Shown here: positions 1 to 7,242 of the stretch, piece after piece
Layout of the letters: each line of letters begins with the position of its first letter
Position numbering within the stretch: position 1 is the first letter of the stretch
Source: CAYRSS01 sp964426945
Lineage (GTDB): Bacteria; Planctomycetota; Phycisphaerae; UBA1845
NCBI GenBank assembly: GCA_964426945.1
Contig: CAYRSS010000062.1
Location: 1 to 21,700 of the forward strand
DNA: 21,700 bases
Direction of reading: 5' to 3'
Program-made: the position numbers and the translations under genes
Notes under the pieces: model-generated
Told to the model about the DNA's origin: nothing
Databases searched by the model: none
Seen by the model: only the letters and a program-made list of their open reading frames with translations

Positions 1-1
1 T

Positions 2-400
2 GGTGTCGACGCCAACGCCCTGCAGAAGCCCAAGCGGTTCTTCGGCGCCGCCCGAAACATCGAGGAGGGCGGCTCGCTCACGATCATCGCCACCGCGCTG
101 GTCGACACCGGCTCGAAGATGGACGAAGTCATCTTCGAGGAATTCAAGGGTACGGGTAACGCCGAGCTCCACCTCGACCGCCGCCTGGTCGACCGCCGCA
201 CCTGGCCGGCCATCGACGTGGCCTCGTCGGGCACGCGCAAGGAAGAGCTGCTGCTGGATCCCAAGGAACTCGAACTGGTCTACAAGCTCCGCCGTGTTCT
301 GTCCGACATGAACGCGGTCGAGGCGATCGACCTGCTCCGCTCGCGGCTCGGCAAGGTCCGCAGCAACGCCGAGTTCCTGATGACGATGAACCTGGCGTAG
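2..400 (+). CDS. rho: Transcription termination factor Rho, C-terminal part (5' end outside window)
   Basis: The frame is open from the first base of the window and ends with TAG, giving the last 132 residues. The sequence is unmistakable Rho: GVDANALQKPKRFFGAARN, then a segment rich in GSLTIIATALVDTGSKMDEV, EEFKGTGNAELHLDR and SGTRKEELLL. These belong to the ATP-hydrolysing, secondary RNA-binding (Q/R loop) region of the hexameric RNA helicase that ends untranslated transcripts in the cytoplasm. The position usually written as Met in GTGNMEL is Ala here, a minor change. The N-terminal RNA-binding domain and the Walker A region lie upstream of the window. The gene is followed after 39 nt by the selenoprotein gene on the same strand, so the two may share a transcript. 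The assignment is very secure; completeness cannot be judged. Confidence 0.97.
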   Translation, partial: GVDANALQKPKRFFGAARNIEEGGSLTIIATALVDTGSKMDEVIFEEFKGTGNAELHLDRRLVDRRTWPAIDVASSGTRKEELLLDPKELELVYKLRRVLSDMNAVEAIDLLRSRLGKVRSNAEFLMTMNLA

Positions 401-439
401 AAACGCGGAAACGAATGAGCGGACAGGAGAATTGGCGGC

Positions 440-673
440 ATGAAGATTACGATCAAGTACTGCGTACAGTGAAACTATACGCCCCAGGCCACCAGTTTGG
501 CGGCCGCGATCAAGGCGAAGTTCGGCGTCGACTCGGAGCTGATCCAGGGCTCCGGCGGCGTGTTCGACGTGCACGTCGACGGCGTGCAGGTCTGGTGCAA
601 GCGTGACGTCGGCCGCTTCCCTGACAACCAGGAAGTGCTGAAGAAAATCGAGGCGCTGCCGCGGGGCAAATAG
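440..673 (+). CDS. SelW/Rdx-family selenoprotein with in-frame UGA (Sec) in a CxxU motif
   Basis: Read from ATG 440 through the TGA at 470-472 to TAG at 671-673, the frame gives 77 residues beginning MKITIKYCVQ-U-NYTPQA. It continues with FGVDSELIQGSGGVFDVHV, DGVQVWCKRDVGRFPDN and a C-terminal helix. This is the whole Rdx fold pattern: beta strand, C-x-x-U redox motif, NY.P.A..L helix, and the G.GG.F.V..DG...K...GRFP block of SelW/SelT/SelH. The UGA stands exactly where the family has Sec or Cys, so U11 is predicted selenocysteine. A Shine-Dalgarno AGGAGA (425-430) lies 9 nt before the ATG. Family members are small thioredoxin-like redox proteins; the partner is unknown. No sel genes lie in the window. 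A conventional caller would miss the gene or place a wrong start at 415 in another frame. Confidence 0.9.
470..505 (+). promoter_or_regulatory. Candidate bacterial SECIS element: Sec UGA plus downstream hairpin
   Basis: Directly 3' of the UGA (470-472), GGCC (487-490) can pair with GGCC (502-505), and CCA (492-494) with TGG (498-500). One A.C mismatch (491/501) separates the two helices, and the loop is GUU (495-497). The loop starts 22 nt after the UGA and begins with G followed by U. That placement and composition fit what is known of bacterial SECIS hairpins, which lie inside the coding region just after the UGA and bind SelB. The stem is short, so this is a plausible element rather than a proven one; structure prediction across Rdx homologues would settle it. 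Confidence 0.5.
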
Positions 674-702
674 CCCGCCCGCGCATCGCCCGCCATGCAA
701 TC

Positions 703-743
703 CCGCGACCCGGCATGCGCTGCTTGCGCCCGCCGGGTCGCGG
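703..743. terminator. Strong hairpin between convergent genes, likely bidirectional terminator
   Basis: Two arms, 703-714 and 732-743, form a perfect 12-bp GC-rich stem (CCGCGACCCGGC with GCCGGGTCGCGG) closing a 17-nt loop. On the plus strand it is followed by CCTTTCGC, a short T run only. It sits between the stop of the selenoprotein gene (673) and the stop of the converging acetyltransferase gene (762), the place where a shared terminator is expected. The poor T tract means termination may be partly Rho-assisted. Confidence 0.65.
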
Positions 744-761
744 CCTTTCGCGGGAGGGGCT

Positions 762-1322
762 TCACTCGGCCGAATCGGGCCGGGCAATGCGGTACAGCAC
801 GTGCGGCAGGTCGGCGTAGGTGAAGTCTCGCTCGCGGGTGAAGCCCACCTTCTGCATCACCCGCTGCGAGGGGAGGTTGGTGATCAGGGTAAAGGCGACG
901 AGGCTCCGCAGGCCGAGGCGCCCGAAGCCAGTTTCCACGGAGAACCGGGCCAGCTCCGTGGCCAGCCCGCGGCCCCACCACGCCGCTCGGAAAGCGTAGG
1001 CCACCTCGACCTCATCCCGCCCGAGGATCGTGACGCGGCGAAGCCCGCCGCGGCCGACGAACTCACCGCTCGCGCGATCAAAGAGCGCCCACAGGCCGAA
1101 CCCCTCGCGTGCCCAGTGCTCCTCCTGTTGCCGCAGGCGCCGCATGGCCTCGGCCTCGCCGATCACCCCGCCGAGGGTGGCCATCACGACCGGGTCGGCG
1201 TGCATCAGGTGCAGCGCGCGGGCGTGCTCGGCGCAAAGCCGCAGCCCCTCAAGGCGGGCGGTGTGGACCACGTCGATCGGATCAGGCCCTGGCGCCGCCG
1301 CAAATTGAGGACCGGTCGTCAC
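762..1322 (-). CDS. GNAT-family N-acetyltransferase (RimJ/RimL-like)
   Basis: A 186-residue protein that starts with GTG. It has the RimJ/RimL layout: an N-terminal strand TARLEGLRL, a helix with the LHLMHADPVVMATLGG block, then FGLWALFDRASGEFVGRGGL, VEVAYAFRAAWWGRGLATE (the acetyl-CoA-binding Q/R-x-x-G-x-G/A region, here WGRGLATE), and N-x-x-S-x-R-V-x-x-K-x-GF near the C-terminus (NLPSQRVMQKVGF). Proteins of this type transfer an acetyl group from acetyl-CoA to a protein N-terminus or a small amine; the substrate cannot be read from sequence. Its start overlaps the stop of the upstream lipoprotein gene (GTGA at 1319-1322), so the two are almost certainly translationally coupled. No separate Shine-Dalgarno is needed. 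Confidence 0.9.
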   Translation of the reverse strand: MTTGPQFAAAPGPDPIDVVHTARLEGLRLCAEHARALHLMHADPVVMATLGGVIGEAEAMRRLRQQEEHWAREGFGLWALFDRASGEFVGRGGLRRVTILGRDEVEVAYAFRAAWWGRGLATELARFSVETGFGRLGLRSLVAFTLITNLPSQRVMQKVGFTRERDFTYADLPHVLYRIARPDSAE

Positions 1323-2155
1323 GGCCGATCGCCCGCATCGCGTCGGTGCAGCACGAGCTCCTCGCGGGCGACGCCGCGGATCTCTCGATAGGTATGATCA
1401 AGCTGGCGATACCAGCGGGTCACGCGCTGCGGGGTGACTTCCATCTCCAGCACGCCGAAGCCCTGGCTCGCCGCGTTGCAGTTCTTGCCCTCGGTGCTGC
1501 CGTCGTAGAGTTCGTCGGTTGTCCGCCAGAACGCCACGTCACAACCCTGCGACTCGATCAGCAGCGGCATCGACAATTCCGTCACGTTCACGACAGGCGG
1601 CGCGTCCGTGCCGTCGCCCGGCGTCGAGTGCCTGGGTGTGTAACTGCGGGCCACCACGGCGCCATCGCCGCGTCGCGTAATACGCATCACCTGCTGCTCC
1701 AGCGCGGAACTCTGACCCGCCGGACGGATCGTCTCGACGAGGATCCAGAAGCCGTCCTTCCGCTCAGACCAGATGCGCTGGGCCTGCCGGCTGACCGTGG
1801 TGTCTGACTCCGCGGTGCCGGGGGCGGCGCTGCTGAAGCTGCCGGTGAGCCAGCGGCCCAGCCGTTCGACTTCACCATCCACGGCGGCAGCGAATGACCC
1901 GGCGTCGGCGGGCGCGCTCGGCGGCGCCGGCGGGGGTGGAGGGGGTGGCGCCGGATCGACCGGCGGCTCGGGGGCCTTCGGGGGCGGCGCGGCCTCAGCG
2001 GGTTCCGTTGCGGCGGGGGGCGTCTCGTCTGCGGCTTCCGCTGCGGGCGCCGTATCGTGAGCCTGCTGCGACTCTGTCCGAGGTTCGGCGACGGGTGTGC
2101 ATGCAGCGACGACGCTCAGCACGGCCGCCAGAATGACAAGGGATGCGATGCGCAT
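1319..2155 (-). CDS. Lipoprotein with CpcT/CpeT (chromophore lyase)-like domain
   Basis: 278 residues. Residues 1-19 form a lipoprotein signal ending LSVVAAC, with Cys19 the lipidation site. Residues 20-85 are a Pro/Ala/Glu-rich linker. The rest matches the CpcT/CpeT plan: RIWSERKDGFWILVETI, ELSMPLLIESQGCDVAFW, LYDGSTEGKNC and VTPQRVTRWYRQLD. Compare the family pattern of W..r.DG.W..VEq, GC.V, F.GST.GK.C, and a strand ending in WDRG. CpcT/CpeT proteins of cyanobacteria attach bilins to phycobiliproteins, but nothing here suggests phycobilisomes, and the usual WDRG motif is replaced by WYRQ. A lipocalin-like binding role in the periplasm is therefore more likely; that is inference. An AGGAG Shine-Dalgarno lies 7 nt before the ATG. 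The downstream GNAT gene overlaps by 4 nt. Confidence 0.75.
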   Translation of the reverse strand: MRIASLVILAAVLSVVAACTPVAEPRTESQQAHDTAPAAEAADETPPAATEPAEAAPPPKAPEPPVDPAPPPPPPPAPPSAPADAGSFAAAVDGEVERLGRWLTGSFSSAAPGTAESDTTVSRQAQRIWSERKDGFWILVETIRPAGQSSALEQQVMRITRRGDGAVVARSYTPRHSTPGDGTDAPPVVNVTELSMPLLIESQGCDVAFWRTTDELYDGSTEGKNCNAASQGFGVLEMEVTPQRVTRWYRQLDHTYREIRGVAREELVLHRRDAGDRP

Positions 2156-2169
2156 GGCGATCTCCTGGT

Positions 2170-2189
2170 CGGCGCCGGATTCGGCGCCG
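2170..2189. repeat. Short perfect hairpin upstream of the lipoprotein gene
   Basis: CGGCGCCG (2170-2177), loop GATT, CGGCGCCG (2182-2189). Each arm is itself a palindrome, so the unit is both a direct and an inverted repeat. It lies 15 nt upstream of the lipoprotein start, in its leader or promoter. It could be a regulatory stem or an operator; nothing decides between them. Confidence 0.4.
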
Positions 2190-2366
2190 GGGGAGCGGGC
2201 AGTGTAGCCCGTCGCCCGGCGAGGGAACAGGCGTGAGCGGGTGGCAGCCTGAGCCGGAGGCGGCAGCGCCCGCCGGGCCGCGGTTTCGCCTCCCGCGCCG
2301 CACCGCTACACTCCGAGTGGGGCCGCTTCCTACGCCCCGCGCGCACCCCGCCAGGAGGAAAAGATC

Positions 2367-3101
2367 ATGCAAGCAACCATCACATGGCTCGGACACTCCA
2401 CGGTCCGGCTGACGCTCCCGGACGAACGGGTCGTCCTGATCGATCCATGGCTTGCCGACAACCCGGCCTGCCCCCCGGCGCTCAAGCAGCCCGAGCGCTG
2501 CGACCTGATCGTCTGCACGCACGCGCACGGCGACCACGTGGGCGATGTCGCTGCGCTGCTCAAACGGTTCAAGCCCATCGTCGTGGCGAACTACGACCTG
2601 TGCCTCACCCTTCAGCGCCATGCCGGCGCCGCCCGATACGAGGGGATGAATACGGGGGGCACGATCACCATCGACGGCGTGCGCATCTCGCTGACGCGCG
2701 CGTATCACTCGTCGGCGATGGAGACGCCGGATGGCCTCGCCTACGGCGGCATGCCCAACGGCGTGGTGATCGGCACGGAGGGGCTGGCGGGTGTGTACCA
2801 CGCCGGCGATACCGACGTGTTCAGCGACATGTCCCTGATTGCTCGGCTGTTTTCGCCCAAGGTGAGCATTCTGCCCATCGGCGATCGGTTCACGATGGGG
2901 GCGAAGGGGGCGGCGATCGCCGCGGAACTGCTGCAGCCCGCGACGATCATTCCGGTGCACTACGGTACGTTCCCGATCCTGGCCCAGTCGGCGGACGAGT
3001 TCCGCGCGGCGCTGCCGGCGGCACTGAAGGAGCGCCTGATCGTTCCGGTGGTGGGCAAGCCGATGGCGTGGACTCGGGATGGCGCCGCACCGGCGGGCTG
3101 A
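2367..3101 (+). CDS. UPF0173-type metal-dependent hydrolase (UlaG-like metallo-beta-lactamase fold)
   Basis: 244 residues, close to the usual family length of about 225-240. It opens with ITWLGHSTVRL and LIDPWL, then the metal-binding THAHGDH (residues 51-57). Further ligands follow: H113 in RAYHSS, the YHAGDTD block (residues 144-150) and H198 in IPVHYGTFP. This order is typical of the UPF0173/UlaG branch of metallo-beta-lactamase-fold hydrolases, which are cytoplasmic and have mostly unknown substrates. A good Shine-Dalgarno (AGGAGG, 2351-2356) precedes the ATG by 10 nt. The gene stands alone, divergent from the lipoprotein gene and converging on the PEP-CTERM gene. Function beyond the hydrolase fold cannot be assigned. 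Confidence 0.92.
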   Translation: MQATITWLGHSTVRLTLPDERVVLIDPWLADNPACPPALKQPERCDLIVCTHAHGDHVGDVAALLKRFKPIVVANYDLCLTLQRHAGAARYEGMNTGGTITIDGVRISLTRAYHSSAMETPDGLAYGGMPNGVVIGTEGLAGVYHAGDTDVFSDMSLIARLFSPKVSILPIGDRFTMGAKGAAIAAELLQPATIIPVHYGTFPILAQSADEFRAALPAALKERLIVPVVGKPMAWTRDGAAPAG

Positions 3102-3120
3102 GAACCGTGATCGGCAGGCG

Positions 3121-3178
3121 GCCGGCGTCCTGCTGGAGGAGGAACTGGTCGACGCCCGGTCGCAGTCCGGACGCCGGC
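3121..3178. terminator. Inverted repeat between convergent genes, possible terminator
   Basis: GCCGGCGTCC (3121-3130) and its reverse complement GGACGCCGGC (3169-3178) are 38 nt apart, between the UPF0173 stop and the PEP-CTERM stop. The long loop and the lack of a T run make this a weak terminator call. The rest of this 138-nt gap shows no gene. Confidence 0.3.
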
Positions 3179-3239
3179 GCCCGCAGATGGGCCCCTTCCG
3201 AGGCGGGAAAGGGCGAAGACATTCGTTGTCGAGCGAAGC

Positions 3240-3851
3240 TCAGCGCGCGGCCGGCCTTCGGCGCGTCGACACCAAGCCCGCGACGATCAGCAGCACTGCG
3301 CTCGCGGGCTCCGGCGTGACGACGAAATCAAGCTGATACGCCGCGGACGCCGCGCCGGTCTGCTGGATCCAGAAAGCGTAGTCGCCCGCGGGCAGCGGAG
3401 GGGTGAACCCCATCGCCCCCGCTCCGGCGGCGAGCGCGTCGATATAGTCCACCCCGACGCCCAGCGCCCCGGGGCCGAAGTGGGTCCAGCCGAGCAGATT
3501 GGCGACGTCCGTGCCGGTCGGGGGCTCGGTAAACGTCGTTCCCTGCTGAACCCCGATGAAGCCGATTTCATCCTCCGATTCCCAGGCTTCCAGGACTATG
3601 GCGGAAAGCACGAGGCCGGCGGGGATCTCGAAGTGAACATACTCGCGGTCGCCGCTGACAGAGATGGCCGCCAACTGATTGGAGCCGCTCGACAACACAA
3701 AAGAATTCGGAGCCAGGCGATCGCCTGACAGGTCGCCATCGACCGATTCGTCGTGTATGAGCGCGCCGCTGACCGGCTGGCCGCAGCATAGGATGGGCGC
3801 AGCGGCCAACCAGGCGCGCGCCGTGCGTACAGTCGTACGGGAACGGTGCAT
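3240..3851 (-). CDS. PEP-CTERM sorting-signal secreted protein of unknown function
   Basis: 203 residues. The N-terminus is a Sec-type signal peptide (basic MHRSRTTVRTAR, then a hydrophobic stretch, with cleavage expected near VSGA, about residue 29). The middle is a beta-rich domain with ALIHDESVDGDLSGDRLAP and FGPGALGVGVDYIDALAAG, a style common in planctomycete and verrucomicrobial surface proteins but without a named domain that I recognise. The C-terminus, TPEPASAVLLIVAGLVSTRR, is a clean PEP-CTERM signal: P-E-P, a hydrophobic helix, then a basic cluster. Such proteins are processed by an exosortase and linked to exopolysaccharide or the cell surface. A GGAGGTGA Shine-Dalgarno lies just upstream of the ATG. 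No exosortase gene is in the window. Confidence 0.85.
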   Translation of the reverse strand: MHRSRTTVRTARAWLAAAPILCCGQPVSGALIHDESVDGDLSGDRLAPNSFVLSSGSNQLAAISVSGDREYVHFEIPAGLVLSAIVLEAWESEDEIGFIGVQQGTTFTEPPTGTDVANLLGWTHFGPGALGVGVDYIDALAAGAGAMGFTPPLPAGDYAFWIQQTGAASAAYQLDFVVTPEPASAVLLIVAGLVSTRRRPAAR

Positions 3852-3963
3852 CAGTCACCTCCGATTGTGGACTTCACCTCCGGCTGCGGTCTCCCGTGAG
3901 CTATACGTTGTGAGGGACGGCGACGATTGCAAAGAAGTTCGCCGTTTTCGGTGAGGCGACGAG

Positions 3964-4554
3964 TCAGTCAGGATTCCGCGGCGGCTCAGAGTCACAGAAC
4001 GCCTCGGCGGTGAACAGCTGCACTTGTGTCCGCGGATCGCGCCAGGCGTCCGCGGGGAGGCCCGCCTTCATCCGGCAGCACATCGCGAGACACTCCGCCG
4101 CATCCCAGTTGGATTCAGCCGCAACATGAGGCAGGAAACAGCCCGATCGCGAGCCCCGGCGGATGAGCACACCATGCACGCCGGGTACAAGCGAGAGCGG
4201 ATCGGCAGCGCGCTGCGGCGGTGAGAGGATAGAAATCTCGATCTCGATTTGTCCCAGTTCTCGGGCCGTAACGGGCTCATGCGCGAAGCGCGGATCACAG
4301 GCGGCGAGTCCGGCCGCGCAGGAGACGGCGGCGTCGAGATCGTCGATCGCGCGGATCATGCCCCGACATCCGCGAAGCGACCCGCCAGCGCGAAGCGTGA
4401 CGAAGCAGCCGCCGTATCGACCCGCCGCCGGCTCCAGCGTCGGCGGTTCGATCGTCGCGTGCCCGTCGAGGAATTGCTGCGCTGCGCTTCGAGCCAGCGT
4501 CAGCAATCGCCGTCGCTCGGCGTTGGTCAGGGTTGTGGGTACACCGGTGGACAT
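3964..4554 (-). CDS. AMMECR1-domain protein
   Basis: 196 residues, the usual size for free-standing AMMECR1 proteins. Diagnostic stretches are YGGCFVTLRAGGSLRGCRG (family pattern G.FVTL...G.LRGCIG), AAVSCAAGLAACDPRF, and EIEISILSPPQRAADPLSL, followed by GVHGVLIRRGSRSGCFLPHV, which matches the family's G..G..i..g...g.lLPqV run. In many prokaryotes AMMECR1 accompanies MEMO and a radical SAM enzyme (the AmmeMemoRadiSam set); neither is adjacent here. Its biochemical role is unknown. It begins 35 nt after the tryptophanase stop on the same strand, so co-transcription is likely. I see no strong Shine-Dalgarno before ATG 4554. Confidence 0.9.
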   Translation of the reverse strand: MSTGVPTTLTNAERRRLLTLARSAAQQFLDGHATIEPPTLEPAAGRYGGCFVTLRAGGSLRGCRGMIRAIDDLDAAVSCAAGLAACDPRFAHEPVTARELGQIEIEISILSPPQRAADPLSLVPGVHGVLIRRGSRSGCFLPHVAAESNWDAAECLAMCCRMKAGLPADAWRDPRTQVQLFTAEAFCDSEPPRNPD

Positions 4555-4589
4555 GTCCGGGACTTCATCGGCATCGGGGCAGGGAACGA

Positions 4590-5948
4590 TCAGTCACATT
4601 CCTCAAGTTGAGCGGTGAAGTGACGCAGCTCCGCCGGGGCGTCGACGATCTGAAGTGGTCGCAGCGACGCGCGACGTGCGTGGACCTCCAGCACGGCCTC
4701 GATCACATAATCCATGTGGCTTTGCGTGTACACGCGCCGCGGCATGGCCAGCCGTACGAGCTCCATATCGGGCTTGTGCCCGCCATACCCGAACATCAGC
4801 GATCCGATCTCCACGGCGCGGATGCCGGCGTGGCGGTACAGCGCGCAGACCAGCGCCTGGCCGGGGAAGCGATCGGGCGGAATGTGCGGGCAGAACGCGG
4901 CCGCGTCGATGTAGATGGCGTGTCCGCCGGGCGGCTCGACGATCTGCACCCCGCCCGCCAGCAGCCGCTCGCCGACGTACTCGACGCTGCGCAGACGATA
5001 GGCGAGGTAGTCTTCGTGCAGCACTTCTTCGAACCCCTGCGCGAGGGCCTCCAGGTCGCGCCCGGCCAGCCCGCCATAAGTGGGGAACCCCTCGGTCAGA
5101 ATCAGCAGGTTCCTCGCCCGCCGGGCGAGTTCCCCGTCGCGGAAAAGCAACACGCCGCCGATGTTGGCCAGGCCATCCTTCTTGGCGGAGATGGTCGCGC
5201 CGTCGGCGAGGTCGAACATCTCCTGGACGATCTTGGTGACGGGGCGATCGCTTTGCCCTGGTTCGCGCTTCTTGATGAAGTACGCGTTCTCCGCGAAGCG
5301 GCAGGCGTCGAGAAAGAGCGGGCGGTGGTGCGCGTCGCAGATTCTCCGGATCGCGCGGATGTTCTCGAGGCTGACCGGCTGGCCGCCGCCGCTGTTGTTG
5401 GTGACCGTGAGCATGACCAGCGGAATGCGCTCGGCGCCGAGTTCGCGGAACAGGTTCTCGAGGCGCGTCGGGTCGAGGTTGCCCTTGAATGGATGGCGCG
5501 ACGTTGCGACGCGGCCCTCGCGGATGACCAGGTCGACGGCCTCTGCACCCGAGTGCTCGATGTTGGCGCGCGTCGTGTCGAAGTGGTTGTTGCTGGGCAC
5601 GGTCATGCCCCGGCCGACCATGACCTCGAACAGGATTCGCTCGCTCGCCCGCCCCTGGTGCGTGGGCAGGACGTGCTGCATGCCGGTGATCGCCCGCAGG
5701 CGGTCCTGAAAGCGGTAGAAACTGGTCGCGCCGGCGTAGGACTCGTCGCCGCGCATGATGCCCGCCCACTGTTCGCTGCTCATGGCCCCCGTACCGCTGT
5801 CGGTAAGCAGGTCGATGAGCACGTCCTCGGCGTGGAGCAGGAACACGTTGTACCCCGCGGTCTTCAGTGCAGCCTCGCGGTGGGCCGGGGTGGTCATCCG
5901 GATCGGCTCGACGACCTTGATGCGGAAGGGCTCGATGATGGTTTTCAT
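4590..5948 (-). CDS. tnaA: Tryptophanase (L-tryptophan indole-lyase)
   Basis: 452 residues from the ATG at 5948; the frame is open 23 codons further upstream, but homologous sequence starts at MKTIIEPFRI. It is a PLP fold-type I beta-eliminating lyase: LIDLLTDSGTGAM, PTHQGR (95-100), NSGGGQPVS, and the PLP lysine in SAKKDG (Lys pair 256-257). Residues that separate tryptophanase from tyrosine phenol-lyase favour tryptophanase: Asp124 in HFDTT (Thr in tyrosine phenol-lyase), Ile381 in AVEIGS (Arg in tyrosine phenol-lyase) and His443 in LRHFTA (Phe in tyrosine phenol-lyase). The enzyme splits tryptophan into indole, pyruvate and ammonia in the cytoplasm. There is no tnaB permease and no tnaC-like leader next to it. 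Only a weak ribosome-binding site precedes the start. AMMECR1 follows closely. Confidence 0.93.
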   Translation of the reverse strand: MKTIIEPFRIKVVEPIRMTTPAHREAALKTAGYNVFLLHAEDVLIDLLTDSGTGAMSSEQWAGIMRGDESYAGATSFYRFQDRLRAITGMQHVLPTHQGRASERILFEVMVGRGMTVPSNNHFDTTRANIEHSGAEAVDLVIREGRVATSRHPFKGNLDPTRLENLFRELGAERIPLVMLTVTNNSGGGQPVSLENIRAIRRICDAHHRPLFLDACRFAENAYFIKKREPGQSDRPVTKIVQEMFDLADGATISAKKDGLANIGGVLLFRDGELARRARNLLILTEGFPTYGGLAGRDLEALAQGFEEVLHEDYLAYRLRSVEYVGERLLAGGVQIVEPPGGHAIYIDAAAFCPHIPPDRFPGQALVCALYRHAGIRAVEIGSLMFGYGGHKPDMELVRLAMPRRVYTQSHMDYVIEAVLEVHARRASLRPLQIVDAPAELRHFTAQLEECD

Positions 5949-6100
5949 GGGCTGTCCGTCCCGGGATTCCCCTGCCCCGCGGCGGCCCCGTGGCGCGCAG
6001 GCCGGGTATGGGTGCACCGGGCAGCCTACATGCGGCGTACCGGTCAGCCAACGTCGCAGTCGTGCGGCGGGACGCGCCGCGGGCCGCGGCCGGCCTCACG

Positions 6101-6129
6101 TTGCCAGTTTCCGCCGGATCGCCTATATC
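6101..6129 (+). promoter_or_regulatory. Sigma70-like promoter for the beta-propeller lipoprotein gene
   Basis: TTGCCA (6101-6106, five of six matches to TTGACA), a 17-nt spacer, and TATATC (6124-6129, four of six matches to TATAAT). The predicted start near 6136 leaves a leader of about 55 nt carrying the GGAGG Shine-Dalgarno of the gene at 6192. Confidence 0.55.
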
Positions 6130-6191
6130 GCCTGCGCGGTCGGTGACGCGGTGTCGATCCGCCGGCCGGATCAGATACGGAGGGCGTGCCC

Positions 6192-7238
6192 ATGCGACGC
6201 GGACATCAGATGCGGGCCCGGGCGACGGCGACTCGCGCAGGGCGGGCGCTTGCCCTGGCGCTGTCGACGGCGGCCGCCGCGGGCTGTTGCAGCGCGGATT
6301 CGCGCACCGATCTGGCGTACTTTCCCGCTCCGCCGGGGGCGTCGGTGGCCGTGCGACTACGCGTGTTGGATTTGGCCGCCGGCGGGAAGGCGTCAGGACG
6401 CGCCAGATCGCATCCGCCGGCCGCGGCGGGGCTCGCCTATCGCGGCGGCACCCTTTACGTCTGCGAGCCCGACGCCGGGAGAGTCCTCGCCTGGGATCTG
6501 GCCAGCGGCCGGGCACGGACGATCGGCGCGTCGCCCTCGGCGCCGCTGCGCAGGCCCGTGAGCGTTTGCCTCGACGAAACCGGGCGCATCTTCATCGCCG
6601 ACGCCGGGCGCGCAGAAGTCGTCGTGTGTGCTTCTGACGGCTCGCAGATCTGGCGGCTCGGCGCGCCGGGCGGCAGCGAGTGGCAGCCGTGTGCTGTGGC
6701 GGCGGGCGCGGGCCGGATCTACGTCGCTGACGCGGCGGGTGGCCGGGTGTGCGTATTCGACAGCGACAGCGAAGACCTGATGGCGGAGCTCCGGAGCCCG
6801 GCGCACCAGTATTCGACCACGTTTCGTCCGACCGGCCTCGGGCTCGATGCGCGGCGCCGACTCTATGTGCTCGACGGGGACCGCGTGTGGGTATTCGACG
6901 AGTGGCACGCTCCGGTCGCTACGTTTGCGGCGTGGGGCCCTCGGCGAGAGGCCACGGCGCCCGGCGGGCAGCTCGCGGTCGGTCCGAACGGTTCGCTGGC
7001 GATCACCGATCCGGGCTCCGCACGGCTGGCGCTGCTCAATCCGGAGGGGTGGGAGTTGGTCAGAATCGACACTCCCGCGCCGCCGTTCGGCGTCGTCTGG
7101 GCGGGAGACTGGCCGGAAGCATTCGTCGGATCGGGTCTGCCTGACGGGTTCCACGCCGACGCCCTGCTATTCGTGGGCCACGCGGCAGCCGACGGTGGCA
7201 TCAGCCTCTACGCGGTCGCCACGCAACCCGCGCGTTGA
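6192..7238 (+). CDS. NHL-repeat-like beta-propeller lipoprotein
   Basis: 348 residues. ATG 6192 was chosen because GGAGG (6179-6183) lies 8 nt before it; GTG 6186 is too close to that site. The N-terminus is a basic, Ala-rich export signal ending AAAAGC-C, a lipobox. The mature part shows repeating blade units: LAYRGGTLYVCEPDAGRVL, RPVSVCLDETGRIFIADAGR, AVAAGAGRIYVADAAGGRV, and GLGLDARRRLYVLDGDRVWV. Each has the G.(I/L)YV.D...(R/N)V pattern of NHL/SMP-30 type propellers. Such proteins usually bind ligands or other proteins in the periplasm; no enzyme residues can be identified. It converges on the ferredoxin gene with only 4 nt between stops. Confidence 0.8.
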   Translation: MRRGHQMRARATATRAGRALALALSTAAAAGCCSADSRTDLAYFPAPPGASVAVRLRVLDLAAGGKASGRARSHPPAAAGLAYRGGTLYVCEPDAGRVLAWDLASGRARTIGASPSAPLRRPVSVCLDETGRIFIADAGRAEVVVCASDGSQIWRLGAPGGSEWQPCAVAAGAGRIYVADAAGGRVCVFDSDSEDLMAELRSPAHQYSTTFRPTGLGLDARRRLYVLDGDRVWVFDEWHAPVATFAAWGPRREATAPGGQLAVGPNGSLAITDPGSARLALLNPEGWELVRIDTPAPPFGVVWAGDWPEAFVGSGLPDGFHADALLFVGHAAADGGISLYAVATQPAR

Positions 7239-7242
7239 CGCG

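Noticed and set aside
470..472. TGA as a sequencing error or as evidence for a UGA-sense genetic code
   Set aside because: The codon sits exactly at the family's Sec position, and several clear genes in the window end in TGA, so recoding to Trp or Gly is excluded; a simple error is possible but less likely.
415..606. ORF starting MSGQENWRHEDY after rho
   Set aside because: It is in a different frame from the SelW-like protein, has no recognisable content, and ends inside the selenoprotein gene; the real start is ATG 440 with its own Shine-Dalgarno.
5949..6185. tnaC-type leader peptide upstream of tryptophanase
   Set aside because: No short ORF with the expected Trp codon and Pro stop context was found, and there is no boxA-like sequence or tnaB gene.
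4603..6516. Long minus-strand ORF over the tryptophanase region
   Set aside because: It is an out-of-frame shadow of tnaA, very rich in Arg and Pro, with no motifs.
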